A stretch of 55,118 nucleotides of DNA, taken from Brumimicrobium sp965659845 (GTDB lineage: Bacteria; Bacteroidota; Bacteroidia; Flavobacteriales_D; Crocinitomicaceae). The DNA lies in contig CBFHXS010000005.1 in NCBI GenBank assembly GCA_965659845.1, positions 1 to 55,118 on the forward strand. The letters run 5' to 3'. A program made the translations under genes and the position numbers. The notes beneath the pieces are model-generated. The model did no database searches, was not told where the DNA came from, and worked only from the letters and a program-made list of their open reading frames with translations. This document shows, piece by piece, positions 45,052 through 53,702 of this stretch. Position 1 is the stretch's first letter, and every line of letters starts with the position of its first letter.

Positions 45052-45768
45052 ATGCTTAGTAAGGCTTTCACATTTTTAAACAATAATATTAAGGGATTTT
45101 TGTCACTTATTTATCCAAATAATTGCGTGGTTTGTGAAACTGAATTACCTGACCAAATGGAGAATATTTGTTTTGCTTGTTTCAATGATCTGCACTATAC
45201 ATATTTCGAAAAATATGAGGATTCTTCTTTGGGAGATGAGCTATTCTGGGGCCGTGAAAAGATAGAACACGTTTTTGCAATGCTTTTTTATGAAAAGGGC
45301 AATTCAACTCAAACCATCCTCCATAAAATTAAGTATAAAGAAGGTCACCAACTTGGAATATATATGGGAGGATTAATGGCCAAGAAGCTTTCGGGTGTAA
45401 ATTGGATAGGCGAGGTTGATGCAGTTATACCAATCCCCCTCCATTCAAAAAAGAACTATAAGCGAGGTTACAATCAAAGTTTACTCATTGCGAAAGGTTT
45501 TTCGGAGAAAAGCGGGATTAAGATTAGAGAAGGTCTTGAAAGAAAAAAGCATCACGAGTCGCAAACAAGAAAATCGAAAGAAGAGCGCTGGAAAAATGTT
45601 AAATCAATATTTAGGGTTAGGCCTAAATCTATGGACGGCTTAAAACATGTAATACTAATTGATGATGTGCTCACGACAGGATCTACCTTAGAGTCTGCCG
45701 CAAAGACACTAAAGGAATACAATCCTAAGTTGAAAATTAGTTTTGTTACAATTGCTATCGCGAAGTAG
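45052..45768 (+). CDS. ComF-family phosphoribosyltransferase-like protein
   Basis: A 238-residue protein. An N-terminal zinc-finger-like segment (NNCVVCETEL and ICFACF, a CxxC pair twice) precedes a PRTase fold: VIPIPLHSKKNYKRGYNQSLLIAKGF and the PRPP-binding loop VILIDDVLTTGSTLESAAKTL. ComF proteins act in DNA uptake (competence) in several bacteria; here there are no other com genes, and ComF relatives are common outside competent species. The gene is alone; its last 14 bases overlap the end of the convergent alkaline phosphatase gene. Confidence 0.93.
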   Translation: MLSKAFTFLNNNIKGFLSLIYPNNCVVCETELPDQMENICFACFNDLHYTYFEKYEDSSLGDELFWGREKIEHVFAMLFYEKGNSTQTILHKIKYKEGHQLGIYMGGLMAKKLSGVNWIGEVDAVIPIPLHSKKNYKRGYNQSLLIAKGFSEKSGIKIREGLERKKHHESQTRKSKEERWKNVKSIFRVRPKSMDGLKHVILIDDVLTTGSTLESAAKTLKEYNPKLKISFVTIAIAK

Positions 45769-47188
45769 GTTCTGCATATACCCCTGTTGCGGTTAACATC
45801 ATATTATGTAGGAATGTATTTTCGATATACGGCGGGAGCAACTCACTTCCTGGTCCGTAAGCACCAACTTCAACATAATCGGAAGAATGATGCATATCAG
45901 CCCAACCCACGGAGGTATGTTTTTTTTGAATTCTCGCTAGTTCAGCAAATGGCTTTTTGTAGTCATCGTATAACTCTTCCTCATTCAGCGGATTTATTAA
46001 GCTAATAAGGTATTTTGCGTCTTCGTCTGAAAGTTGATAACCTTGCGCAAAATCAATGAGCTCCTTAAGCATTTTAGGAGTAGTGTTTTTCGTCACACCA
46101 TCCATAATCCATTTATTGGAGTGCTTGAACTCCTTAATTCTATCGAAATTCTTATCCGCATTTTTCCCGTAAAATAATCCTGGATTTGCATTCCCGTGAT
46201 CTGTTGTCACAATAACCAAAGTATTTCCATCCTTTTCAGCGAAATCCATTGCCACACGAACAGACTCGTCAAAAGCTATCTGGTCAAGAATTAGTCCTCC
46301 TGTATCATTTGAATGTGCAGCCCAATCTACTTTCCCCCCTTCAACTTGTAGCACAAATCCTTTTTTATTCTGCTTCATTTTTTCTATTGCCACTGCCGTC
46401 ATCTCTGGGAGCGTGGGTATTGTTTTTTGTAATTTTTGATCATTGATTTGATCAACCGTAAAAGGCAAAGCTGATTTACTGAAAACTCCAAGAAGAGGCT
46501 TATCAGTAGTTAATAAGTCCCTCAGTTCTTCTTTGTTTTTTGCAATGGCATACCCACCTTCTTCAAAAGCCCCGTAAAGGTCCTTTTTATCTTTGCGTTC
46601 AATCGAAGAAAAGTATTCGTGTCCACCCCCCATCATTACATCGAACTTAAGGTCAAGATACTTTTCGGCTATCCCAGACTGATTGCTTCTAGATTTTTCA
46701 TTGACACAAAAAGATGCTGGTGTAGCATGAGTTATGGGAACAGTTGTAACACAACCAACTGACTTACCAACTTCTTTGAACTTTTGAAGAATTGGTTTAT
46801 GGTTTGTCCCGTTCGCACCTACATTCAAGGAGCCATTAGGAACTCGATGTCCACCGCCCCATGCTGATCCACCCGCCGCTGAATCTGTAACTAGTGAACT
46901 GGCTGAAGCCGTATCCATCATACTTCTCTTAAACGTACCATCCATGATGTGTTTAACCCAATTTGTACGTCTTCCGTTCATGCGTTGAGCATAAAGATCG
47001 GCCATATTGAGTGTTCCTGAACTCATGCCATCTGAAACTAGAAAAATTACATTCTTCGCTTCACCATTTTCCAGGGCTTCGTATAATTCTTCCTGATCCA
47101 CGCTGTTACTGGAGGCGAACAATAGAGGTGAAGCAGCAATCCCTGCCGCTGTAAGCGATGAATTCTTGAAAAAAGTTCTTCTTTTCAT
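45755..47188 (-). CDS. phoA: Alkaline phosphatase, PhoA type
   Basis: A 477-residue metal-dependent phosphomonoesterase exported to the periplasm or beyond. The N-terminus (MKRRTFFKNS then a hydrophobic stretch to about 28) has a twin-arginine-like RRTFFK motif, so Tat export is likely. Active-site Ser103 lies in VTDSAAGGSAW; metal ligands include Asp53 (VSDGMSSG), HATPASF, EVDGGKVDWAAHSND-like EGGKVDWAAHSND, and TTDHGNANPG. No Pho box could be shown. It ends tail to tail with comF, sharing 14 bases, so no separate terminator fits. Confidence 0.93.
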   Translation of the reverse strand: MKRRTFFKNSSLTAAGIAASPLLFASSNSVDQEELYEALENGEAKNVIFLVSDGMSSGTLNMADLYAQRMNGRRTNWVKHIMDGTFKRSMMDTASASSLVTDSAAGGSAWGGGHRVPNGSLNVGANGTNHKPILQKFKEVGKSVGCVTTVPITHATPASFCVNEKSRSNQSGIAEKYLDLKFDVMMGGGHEYFSSIERKDKKDLYGAFEEGGYAIAKNKEELRDLLTTDKPLLGVFSKSALPFTVDQINDQKLQKTIPTLPEMTAVAIEKMKQNKKGFVLQVEGGKVDWAAHSNDTGGLILDQIAFDESVRVAMDFAEKDGNTLVIVTTDHGNANPGLFYGKNADKNFDRIKEFKHSNKWIMDGVTKNTTPKMLKELIDFAQGYQLSDEDAKYLISLINPLNEEELYDDYKKPFAELARIQKKHTSVGWADMHHSSDYVEVGAYGPGSELLPPYIENTFLHNMMLTATGVYAEPTSR

Positions 47189-47231
47189 GTAAAATGAGTT
47201 TCATTAAAAATACAATTATAGCGGGCAAAAA

Positions 47232-48308
47232 TTACCTTTCAATTACTCTAAGATAATTTTTTTGTTGCTTTTCAAAGGAAAACAATTCATGTTCTTCGAT
47301 ACGCTTTCTCTTTTCAGTCAATAGGGGACGATTATTATCTATGTCTTTAAGCTTATCAACTAGTGTGTCTAAAGAATAGAAAAAAGCCGAGACTACAAAC
47401 TCTTCATAATTTGAGAATTCTTCGTGTATCATTAGTGGAATTCGAAAACCATAGGCCAAATTAAATGCACCAGAAATTTGACGCTTCATATATTCGTCGT
47501 GACTTGGCGTGTTAGGGTGTATTAGTGGTAAAATGACATGCGCCGTTGATATAATTTCAAAAAACGTTTCAGTAGGAATGAAATCGTGATAAAAACTGAA
47601 TTGTTCAGTTAAGTCATGCTCTTTCACAAAGCGATCAAGTTTTAGAAATATTTCACTTTCAGGGTCAGATTTTCCAGCAAAAATAATCTTCCAGTGTTCA
47701 GGTATTTCATTCTTTTTGAATAGTTCTAAAAGTCCGTCAAGGTCTTTTCTCCTGCTCTCTACACCACCGGAGAGTACTATGTTAAACGTTTCTTTCTCGA
47801 AGGGTGTTAACGATTTAGAATAATCAAAAAACAGAGGGTAAAAAACTTCTACATGTTTTCGTTTGTCCTTGTCAACTTTATTCCAAAGGATATCACTCAG
47901 TAAAAAGTAATTTCTAATTTTTAGAGAGATAAATTTTTGAGTAAAACTACTATCTAACTTTTTGATACTATGTAATATTCCTGCAACCTTCTTTGAAAAG
48001 AAAGGAGAGAAGATGCAAAAGTCTCTAACAAAGCTTCCTTGAGCAGTATTGAACACAAGGGTGTCTACCCCCCATTTATTACTCAACGACTTGATTTCTT
48101 TTATCTGTTTTTGATGGCCAGAAAATGTGTTTTCTAACGTTCTTTTTTCTACGTGTTCACATAAGTGATGAAAGCTTTTCGTGTTTTCAAAGGCGTGAGA
48201 GGATAGAATCATGCTCACCTTATGTCTTCCTTTTATTAAAAAGAGCACTTGACTATACATACATTCATCGTGAGAGTTTGCCAGTTCTATGAGCAGTACA
48301 TGTTTCAT
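47232..48308 (-). CDS. Glycosyltransferase-like protein of GT-B type
   Basis: A 358-residue soluble protein. N-terminal part: KHVLLIELANSHDECMYSQVLFLIKGRHKVSMIL. C-terminal part has FNIVLSGGVESRRKDLDGLLELF, WKIIFAGKSD, a helix FIPTETFFEIISTAHVILPLIHP and YGFRIPLMIHEEF, a layout typical of GT4-like glycosyltransferases (nucleotide-sugar site near the end). The E-x7-E motif is not clear. The acceptor is unknown; a surface polysaccharide role is inferred. TATATTTG lies 38 bases upstream of the start, so it has its own promoter. Confidence 0.7.
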   Translation of the reverse strand: MKHVLLIELANSHDECMYSQVLFLIKGRHKVSMILSSHAFENTKSFHHLCEHVEKRTLENTFSGHQKQIKEIKSLSNKWGVDTLVFNTAQGSFVRDFCIFSPFFSKKVAGILHSIKKLDSSFTQKFISLKIRNYFLLSDILWNKVDKDKRKHVEVFYPLFFDYSKSLTPFEKETFNIVLSGGVESRRKDLDGLLELFKKNEIPEHWKIIFAGKSDPESEIFLKLDRFVKEHDLTEQFSFYHDFIPTETFFEIISTAHVILPLIHPNTPSHDEYMKRQISGAFNLAYGFRIPLMIHEEFSNYEEFVVSAFFYSLDTLVDKLKDIDNNRPLLTEKRKRIEEHELFSFEKQQKNYLRVIER

Positions 48309-48346
48309 TTTAGATATTCAGATTGTTCAGGAGCTATTATAGGTTA

Positions 48347-48354
48347 CAAATATA
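48347..48354 (-). promoter_or_regulatory. Promoter of the GT gene
   Basis: On the minus strand TATATTTG, 38 bases before the ATG at 48308. Confidence 0.55.
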
Positions 48355-48386
48355 AGAATCGTTGCGTAGGCCGCCTAAGTGTCAAA

Positions 48387-49319
48387 TTACCCCTTTGGTT
48401 TTTTCTTTCGGAGAACGTATGAAGACCGAGAAATAAGATAAACACCTATGAAAATCATGAACATGTATGCCACTTTTTCAAATGTAATTGCACCCACAAA
48501 GCTTTCCGTCCAACCAAAGTATGCAAACAGTACAGTGAAAACCATGACTAGCATGGGCTGCGTGTATATATAACTTCCACTAACACTTGGAGAAACATGT
48601 TTGAGCGCAAAAATATTCAGTAAGTACGTTAAGAATGTAGCTCCAAAAATCACGTATAAAATTTTAAGCCAAACTACATCTGGAAAAGTCGAGAAGTCTG
48701 CAGCATCTAGATCAGACCATACTTTTGGATAGCACAGTATAAAACCCAATCCAAAAATGAAATTATATGTAATCACCGTAAGAGGTCGATATTTGTTCAT
48801 TAAAGGTTTGGCGATAACAAGGTAAATACCAAAAGACAAAGCATTGATAAAAATAAAAAGGTCTCCAAGAGGAGAGTCAAAGCCAGGCTCTTTGCCTAAA
48901 GTTGTTAACGCAATAGCACCAATAGCCCCTACGAAAATACCAACTGCTTTTAATGTAGTGATCTTTTCTTTTAATATAAAATAAGAAAGTATGACGACTA
49001 GAATAGGAGTAGACGTCATAATGATCCCGACATTAATAGGAGAGGTAAGTTCTAAACCATTGAAGAAAAACAATTGATTCATGGCAACACCAAAAAAACC
49101 GGTAATAGCAAGAAGAGGAATATCTTTAATTGCGACCTTCTCTCTTATAAAGATTAGAAATATCGCTACGAAAAGGATGGTTGTTGTAGCCGCTCGTAAA
49201 AATATGAAGGCATTCGGACCTAAGTACTCAGGCATAACCCCTTTTGCAAGCAGGTGATTCGCGCCGTAAAGCATATTGAGACCAAAGAGCGCGAAATGAG
49301 CAAGTATTGTTTTATTCAT
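48387..49319 (-). CDS. EamA/DMT-family transporter
   Basis: A 310-residue inner-membrane protein with ten predicted helices in two EamA repeats. The first half shows LFGLNMLYGANHLLAKGVMPEYLGPNAFIFLRA, FFGVAMNQLFFFNGLELTSPINVGIIMTSTPILVVI and LKAVGIFVGAIGAIALTTLG; the second repeat has FGIYLVIAKPLMNKYRPLTVI and HVSPSVSGSYIYTQPMLVM. DMT exporters move metabolites or amino acids; substrate unknown. Its first 8 bases overlap the end of the ArsC-like gene, so it is translated in the fbp-arsC-eamA unit. Confidence 0.92.
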   Translation of the reverse strand: MNKTILAHFALFGLNMLYGANHLLAKGVMPEYLGPNAFIFLRAATTTILFVAIFLIFIREKVAIKDIPLLAITGFFGVAMNQLFFFNGLELTSPINVGIIMTSTPILVVILSYFILKEKITTLKAVGIFVGAIGAIALTTLGKEPGFDSPLGDLFIFINALSFGIYLVIAKPLMNKYRPLTVITYNFIFGLGFILCYPKVWSDLDAADFSTFPDVVWLKILYVIFGATFLTYLLNIFALKHVSPSVSGSYIYTQPMLVMVFTVLFAYFGWTESFVGAITFEKVAYMFMIFIGVYLISRSSYVLRKKKPKG

Positions 49320-49674
49320 GCAGTGCGGCGTACGCTTCTTTAGCTGCTTCTACTGTATTTTTCGAGTTTCCTACAAAGACATGGTCTTCAAGAATAATAA
49401 AAGGACGCTTTAAGAAAGTATATTCCTGGAGCATATATTTCTTATAATCATCTTCTGAAAGATTCATCTTATTGAGCCCTAAAGAACGATATTTCATTGC
49501 TCTTTTGCTAAACATCCCCTCGTATGACCCGACATGATCTTTAATTAGGTCTAACATGTCTTCATCAATATTTTCTTCTTTGATGTCTTGCAGCTGCACA
49601 TCATCACCAATATTCATTTCTTTGAGAATTCGTTGGTTTGTGTTGCAACTTGATAAATGAAAAATTTTTCTCAT
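49312..49674 (-). CDS. ArsC/Spx-family thioredoxin-fold protein
   Basis: A 120-residue cytoplasmic protein of the ArsC/Spx fold. N-terminus RKIFHLSSCNTNQRIL retains Cys10, but the usual CxxC second Cys is Asn13. YTFLKRPFIILEDHVFVG carries the cis-Pro region (RPF) of the fold. The true substrate is not arsenate for certain; Spx-like or glutaredoxin-linked roles are possible. It is 10 bases downstream of fbp and overlaps the EamA gene by 8 bases. Confidence 0.85.
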   Translation of the reverse strand: MRKIFHLSSCNTNQRILKEMNIGDDVQLQDIKEENIDEDMLDLIKDHVGSYEGMFSKRAMKYRSLGLNKMNLSEDDYKKYMLQEYTFLKRPFIILEDHVFVGNSKNTVEAAKEAYAALHE

Positions 49675-49684
49675 CGCTAATAAT

Positions 49685-50704
49685 TTAGTGAACAGAAGTA
49701 GGGTTTTCTTTCAAACAGCCCATTGCTTTCTCTACCATCTTCGATGATCCTACGAAATAACCACATCTTTGATGAAGTTCTTTTGGCTCGATATCCATAA
49801 TTCTCTGGTGACCGTCTGTTGCGATCCCTCCAGATTGTTCAGCAATAAATGCTAAAGGGTTACACTCGTATAATAAGCGTAATCGACCTTCTTTCCAGTT
49901 GTTTGTTGTTGGATAAATATAAATACCTCCTTTCAATAAATTACGGTGAAAATCAGCAACTAAAGAGCCGATATATCTTCCTGAATAAGGACGATTGGTT
50001 GAAGGATCGTCTTCACGGCAAAAGTTAACGTAGTCTTTTAATCCTGGGTCACAGCGATCAAGATTACCTTCGTTCATTGAGTATGTTTTTCCTGTTTCAG
50101 GCATTTTAATATCTGGGTGTGACAAGCAAAATTCACCTATAGAAGGGTCTAGTGTAAAACCATTCACACCTTTTCCGGTTGTATAAACGAGCATAGCAGA
50201 TGATCCGTAGAGTACGTATCCCGCAGCAACTTGTTCTGTCCCTTTCTGTAACATGTCTTCTTCCGTAGCCAATGTTCCAACTTCAGACTTTCTCCTATAT
50301 ATTGAGAAGATCGTACCTATAGAAACGTTGACATCAATGTTAGACGAACCATCCAGAGGATCAAATAACACAACATATTTTCCATTCTTAGAATGCTCTT
50401 CATTAAAGGCTACAAAATCTTCATTTTCCTCTGATGCGATACCACAAACTTCACCTCCATTTTTAAAAGCATTGATAAATGCCTCATCTGCGATAACATC
50501 TAATTTCTGCTGTTCCTCTCCCTGAACATTTGTTTCTCCTTTCGCGCCTAAAATATCTACTAATCCAGCACGATTAACGTCTCGATTAACAATTTTAGAA
50601 GCGATTGAAATATCATTCAGCAAACTTGTCAATTCGCCGGTAGCGAAAGGAAAGTCTTTTTGACGATGCATTATGAATTCACTGAGTGTGGTAATTTTTG
50701 CCAT
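49685..50704 (-). CDS. fbp: Fructose-1,6-bisphosphatase, class I
   Basis: A 339-residue gluconeogenesis enzyme that dephosphorylates fructose 1,6-bisphosphate in the cytoplasm, Mg-dependent. Motifs: LFDPLDGSSNIDVN (metal/phosphate site), IGTIFSIYRR, YVLYGSSAMLVYTTG, SLVADFHRNLLKGGIYIYP, and GRLRLLYECNPLAFIAEQSGG. The start at 50704 (MAKITTLSEFIMHRQ) fits the family length; the upstream in-frame ATG at 50770 would add 22 unrelated residues and precedes the GATATTTG promoter-like element at 50719-50726. It is the first gene of the fbp-arsC-eamA unit. Confidence 0.96.
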   Translation of the reverse strand: MAKITTLSEFIMHRQKDFPFATGELTSLLNDISIASKIVNRDVNRAGLVDILGAKGETNVQGEEQQKLDVIADEAFINAFKNGGEVCGIASEENEDFVAFNEEHSKNGKYVVLFDPLDGSSNIDVNVSIGTIFSIYRRKSEVGTLATEEDMLQKGTEQVAAGYVLYGSSAMLVYTTGKGVNGFTLDPSIGEFCLSHPDIKMPETGKTYSMNEGNLDRCDPGLKDYVNFCREDDPSTNRPYSGRYIGSLVADFHRNLLKGGIYIYPTTNNWKEGRLRLLYECNPLAFIAEQSGGIATDGHQRIMDIEPKELHQRCGYFVGSSKMVEKAMGCLKENPTSVH

Positions 50705-50799
50705 GCCTAAAATTTTTACAAATATCGTGATTTGTTGTGACTTCTCCAGAGGGATTTTGGAAAACATCATTGTGTACTCAGAAATCTAGAAAAATCAAT

Positions 50800-50807
50800 T
50801 ATTTTTG
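50800..50807 (+). promoter_or_regulatory. Promoter of the Crp-ABC operon (leaderless type)
   Basis: TATTTTTG, four bases (AGAT), then ATG at 50812. No clear TTG at 17-23 bases upstream. Confidence 0.65.
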
Positions 50808-50811
50808 AGAT

Positions 50812-51459
50812 ATGGATGCATTAAATAAGTTTAGAGCGGTTTTCGAACCAAAATTATTGGAAGAATTCGAAGCTAAGGCTACAGAAACAAAAGTAAAGGC
50901 AGGGGAAACAATCCTGGATTATGGTCAGATTGTACGCAGTATGCCCATAATTTCTTCTGGAACAGTAAAAGTGTCAAGAAGAGATGAAGACGGTCGAGAA
51001 ATTCTACTTTATTATGTGAATGCCAAAGAAAGTTGTGCAATGACTTTCACGTGCTGTATGGAGCAGTTCCCCAGTGAAATAAAGGCAGTTGCAGAAGACG
51101 ATGTTGTTATGTTAACAGTTCCAATTGCTGTAATGGACGAATGGTTGCGTGAATATTCCAGCTGGAAGAGTTTCGTAATGGGTACTATACGAAATCGATT
51201 TAATGAAATGTTGCATACGATTGATCAAATTGCATTTCAAAAACTAGACGAACGGCTCAAAACTTACTTAGGACAAAAGGCTAAAAATTCTGGCTCAAAG
51301 CTTCTAAATCTATCTCACGAGGAAATCGCTAATGATTTGGCAACATCGCGAGTAGTGATTTCGCGCTTACTGAAAAAGATGGAGAACGACGACTTGCTTC
51401 TTTTATATAGAAATCAAATCAAGTTATTGAGTACATTTGATTTGGAAGAAATAGAATAA
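50812..51459 (+). CDS. Crp/Fnr-family transcriptional regulator
   Basis: A 215-residue cytoplasmic regulator. The cyclic-nucleotide-binding-like beta roll (about 15-125) has GETILDYGQIVRSMPIISSGTVKV; the C-terminal winged helix (about 150-215) has LSHEEIANDLATSRVVISRLLKKME. Three Cys (75, 81, 82) cluster in ESCAMTFTCCM, which suggests redox or metal sensing (inference). It lacks the N-terminal Cys set of FNR. First gene of a four-gene operon; ABC ATPase begins 4 bases after its stop. It may be autoregulated and control the transporter. Confidence 0.92.
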   Translation: MDALNKFRAVFEPKLLEEFEAKATETKVKAGETILDYGQIVRSMPIISSGTVKVSRRDEDGREILLYYVNAKESCAMTFTCCMEQFPSEIKAVAEDDVVMLTVPIAVMDEWLREYSSWKSFVMGTIRNRFNEMLHTIDQIAFQKLDERLKTYLGQKAKNSGSKLLNLSHEEIANDLATSRVVISRLLKKMENDDLLLLYRNQIKLLSTFDLEEIE

Positions 51460-51463
51460 AGTA

Positions 51464-52393
51464 TTGCTGGCAATAGAGGAAATATCGAAAAGTTATCGGG
51501 GCAATAAAATTTTGCACGATATTAATTTCTCTGTGAATAAGGGAGAAATATTTGGTTTGCTCGGTCCAAACGGAGCGGGTAAGACATCATTATTGCGTAT
51601 TGTAAATCAGATCATAGATCAAGATCGTGGTCACGTACTTTTTGATGGAAACGTGATGAGTGCGAAGCATCTAGTAAATATTGGGTACTTGCCAGAGGAA
51701 CGTGGTTTGTATAAAACGATGACGGTTCATCGTCAATTATTGTACCTTGCGAGACTTCGAGGAATGTCTAAAAAAGACGCTAAACGACAGATCAATTTTT
51801 GGATGGAAAAATTCCAAATAGAGGACTGGACGAAAAAACGGATTGAAGAACTATCCAAGGGAATGGCCCAAAAGATTCAATTCATAGCCGCTGTTCTTCA
51901 TGATCCTTCTTTACTTATTTTAGATGAACCGTTCAGTGGCTTTGATCCTGTAAACATTGACCTTATTCGTTCAGAAATTAAAAGATTTAAAAGCGAGGGC
52001 AGGGCAATTTTATTATCTACTCATAATATGAATAGTGTAGAAGCTATTTGTGATCGAGCAATCCTTATTAATAACGGAGAAGAGTTACTTAAAGGATCAA
52101 TCGATGAGTTGAGAAATCATCACAAGGAAGGGCTATATCAGATTTGTTTCGAAGGGAACATGATTGCCTTTGCGAATGCCTTATGGGTTGGTTACGAGAT
52201 CATAGAGAAGGTGGACATGGGAGAAAATAAGTTTTGTGTTCGATTGAAAATGAGAAATGAAAACTCCATTAATGATTTGCTAAATGCGACCATGGGTCAA
52301 GTTAAGATCAATTCAGTTGAGGAGATCTTGCCTGGAATGGAAGAAATTTTTGTGAAGCAAGTTAAACCTGAAAAACCTCCTGAAGATGAATAA
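51464..52393 (+). CDS. ABC transporter ATP-binding protein (NatA-like)
   Basis: A 309-residue ABC ATPase. Walker A GLLGPNGAGKTSLLRI (about 31-46), signature LSKGMAQKIQF (about 130-140), Walker B LLILDEPFSGFDP and H-loop LLSTHNMNS. The C-terminal region matches the long form found with NatB-type permeases. Its start is TTG, 4 bases after the regulator stop, so translational coupling is likely; no ATG keeps the first beta strand. The permease overlaps its end by 8 bases. Confidence 0.93.
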   Translation: MLAIEEISKSYRGNKILHDINFSVNKGEIFGLLGPNGAGKTSLLRIVNQIIDQDRGHVLFDGNVMSAKHLVNIGYLPEERGLYKTMTVHRQLLYLARLRGMSKKDAKRQINFWMEKFQIEDWTKKRIEELSKGMAQKIQFIAAVLHDPSLLILDEPFSGFDPVNIDLIRSEIKRFKSEGRAILLSTHNMNSVEAICDRAILINNGEELLKGSIDELRNHHKEGLYQICFEGNMIAFANALWVGYEIIEKVDMGENKFCVRLKMRNENSINDLLNATMGQVKINSVEEILPGMEEIFVKQVKPEKPPEDE

Positions 52394-53699
52394 AATATTG
52401 CTCATCGCAAAGCGAGAGATTTGGGAGCGTTTAACAACTCGATCTTATCTTGCATTAATGGTTGTAGGGCCTTTGATCGTTTTAGGTCTATTATATATTT
52501 TCCTTTCTTCTACTGGTGCAAAAAAACAGTCGTGGGATGTCCTGATAATGGACAAGAACGAACTGTTTGAAAACAAATTGAACGCTAGAAAAGATCCTCT
52601 TTTTGACGTGGATTTCATCAATGCTTTTGTTGATTATGATGAATTTGCAAAAGGCAAAAAATATCAGGATTATGACTTAACAGTCTGGATAAATGAAAAG
52701 GTAGTCACGAATAAAAACGTGATCATATCATACCGTGTGAAGCCTTCTGAATTAGTTCAGAGGCGGTTAGTTTATCATGTTGAAAAACGGCTCGAAGAGA
52801 TTATGGTTAAGGAGTTTACTTCCTTGTCTATAAAAGAATTCAGATCGATTAAGCAGCCATTACAAATCACGTTAAAAGATACATATGATCCGAGAGACGA
52901 AAGGTCAGAAACTACTGGATGGGTAGGGTTTATTTTTGGATCAATTATAATTTTCTTTATTCTATCGTTCGGTATGACTATGTTACGAGGTGTAGCCAAA
53001 GAGAAGTCCAATAGGATTGTTGAGGTACTGCTTTCGAGTGTGACACCACGCCAGTTGCTGAGCGGAAAGATATTGGGAATTGGGTTTTCTGCTCTTCTTC
53101 AGTTTATCATGTGGGGTGTGACTATTAGTGCTGGTCTATGGCTATTCCGTATGAGTTTTTTCCCAGATTTACTTGATCCAACTTTGGTAGCGAAAGAATT
53201 GGGTAGCGGGGTAAATGAAATGAATCAATTTGCACAGCAAAGTCCTTTTGTTGAATTAATTTATAAGCAGATTCAGTATACGAATATGTTGGTCTTTTTT
53301 GGGCTGTTTTTTATTGCGGGGTACTTATTTTATAGTGCATTTTTTGCAATGATTGGTGCATCTGTTGGTTCAGAATCAGACGGTCAACAGTTTGTTATCC
53401 CAATTGTTATGATTTTGATTATTGCCGTTGTGGCCGGTTATTATGAAATCTATTATCCAGATACGATTCTAAGTGAATGGTTGGGCTATATACCATTCAC
53501 AGCTCCAACTGTAATGATGGTTGAGTTATCATATGGTTTTGCAGATGGTGGTGCTTGGAAACTTTATTTATCTCTCATAATATTATTGTTAAGCGCAGGT
53601 CTTTTATTGTTGTTGGCGTCGAGGATTTATAGAAATGGAATCTTACAATTTGGACATCGGGTCAAGCTGCCATTGATGCTGAGGTGGCTAAAGAAATAA
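52386..53699 (+). CDS. ABC transporter permease (NatB/ABC-2 type)
   Basis: A 437-residue inner-membrane protein. An N-terminal helix (about 20-42, YLALMVVGPLIVLGLLYIF) is followed by a large extracytoplasmic domain (about 45-175) and five further helices, including IIIFFILSFGMTMLRGVAKEK, RQLLSGKILGIGFSALLQF, LVFFGLFFIAGYLFYSAFFAMIGASVGS and MLIIAVVAGYY. NatAB relatives export Na+ or a drug; the substrate is not provable here. It overlaps the ATPase gene by 8 bases and ends 3 bases before the Ppx/GppA gene. Confidence 0.91.
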   Translation: MNKILLIAKREIWERLTTRSYLALMVVGPLIVLGLLYIFLSSTGAKKQSWDVLIMDKNELFENKLNARKDPLFDVDFINAFVDYDEFAKGKKYQDYDLTVWINEKVVTNKNVIISYRVKPSELVQRRLVYHVEKRLEEIMVKEFTSLSIKEFRSIKQPLQITLKDTYDPRDERSETTGWVGFIFGSIIIFFILSFGMTMLRGVAKEKSNRIVEVLLSSVTPRQLLSGKILGIGFSALLQFIMWGVTISAGLWLFRMSFFPDLLDPTLVAKELGSGVNEMNQFAQQSPFVELIYKQIQYTNMLVFFGLFFIAGYLFYSAFFAMIGASVGSESDGQQFVIPIVMILIIAVVAGYYEIYYPDTILSEWLGYIPFTAPTVMMVELSYGFADGGAWKLYLSLIILLLSAGLLLLLASRIYRNGILQFGHRVKLPLMLRWLKK

Positions 53700-53702
53700 T
53701 TT

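Noticed and set aside
50705..50770. Longer start of fbp at 50770
   Set aside because: Adds 22 residues with no family match and lies upstream of a promoter-like element; MAKITTLSEF fits the known start.
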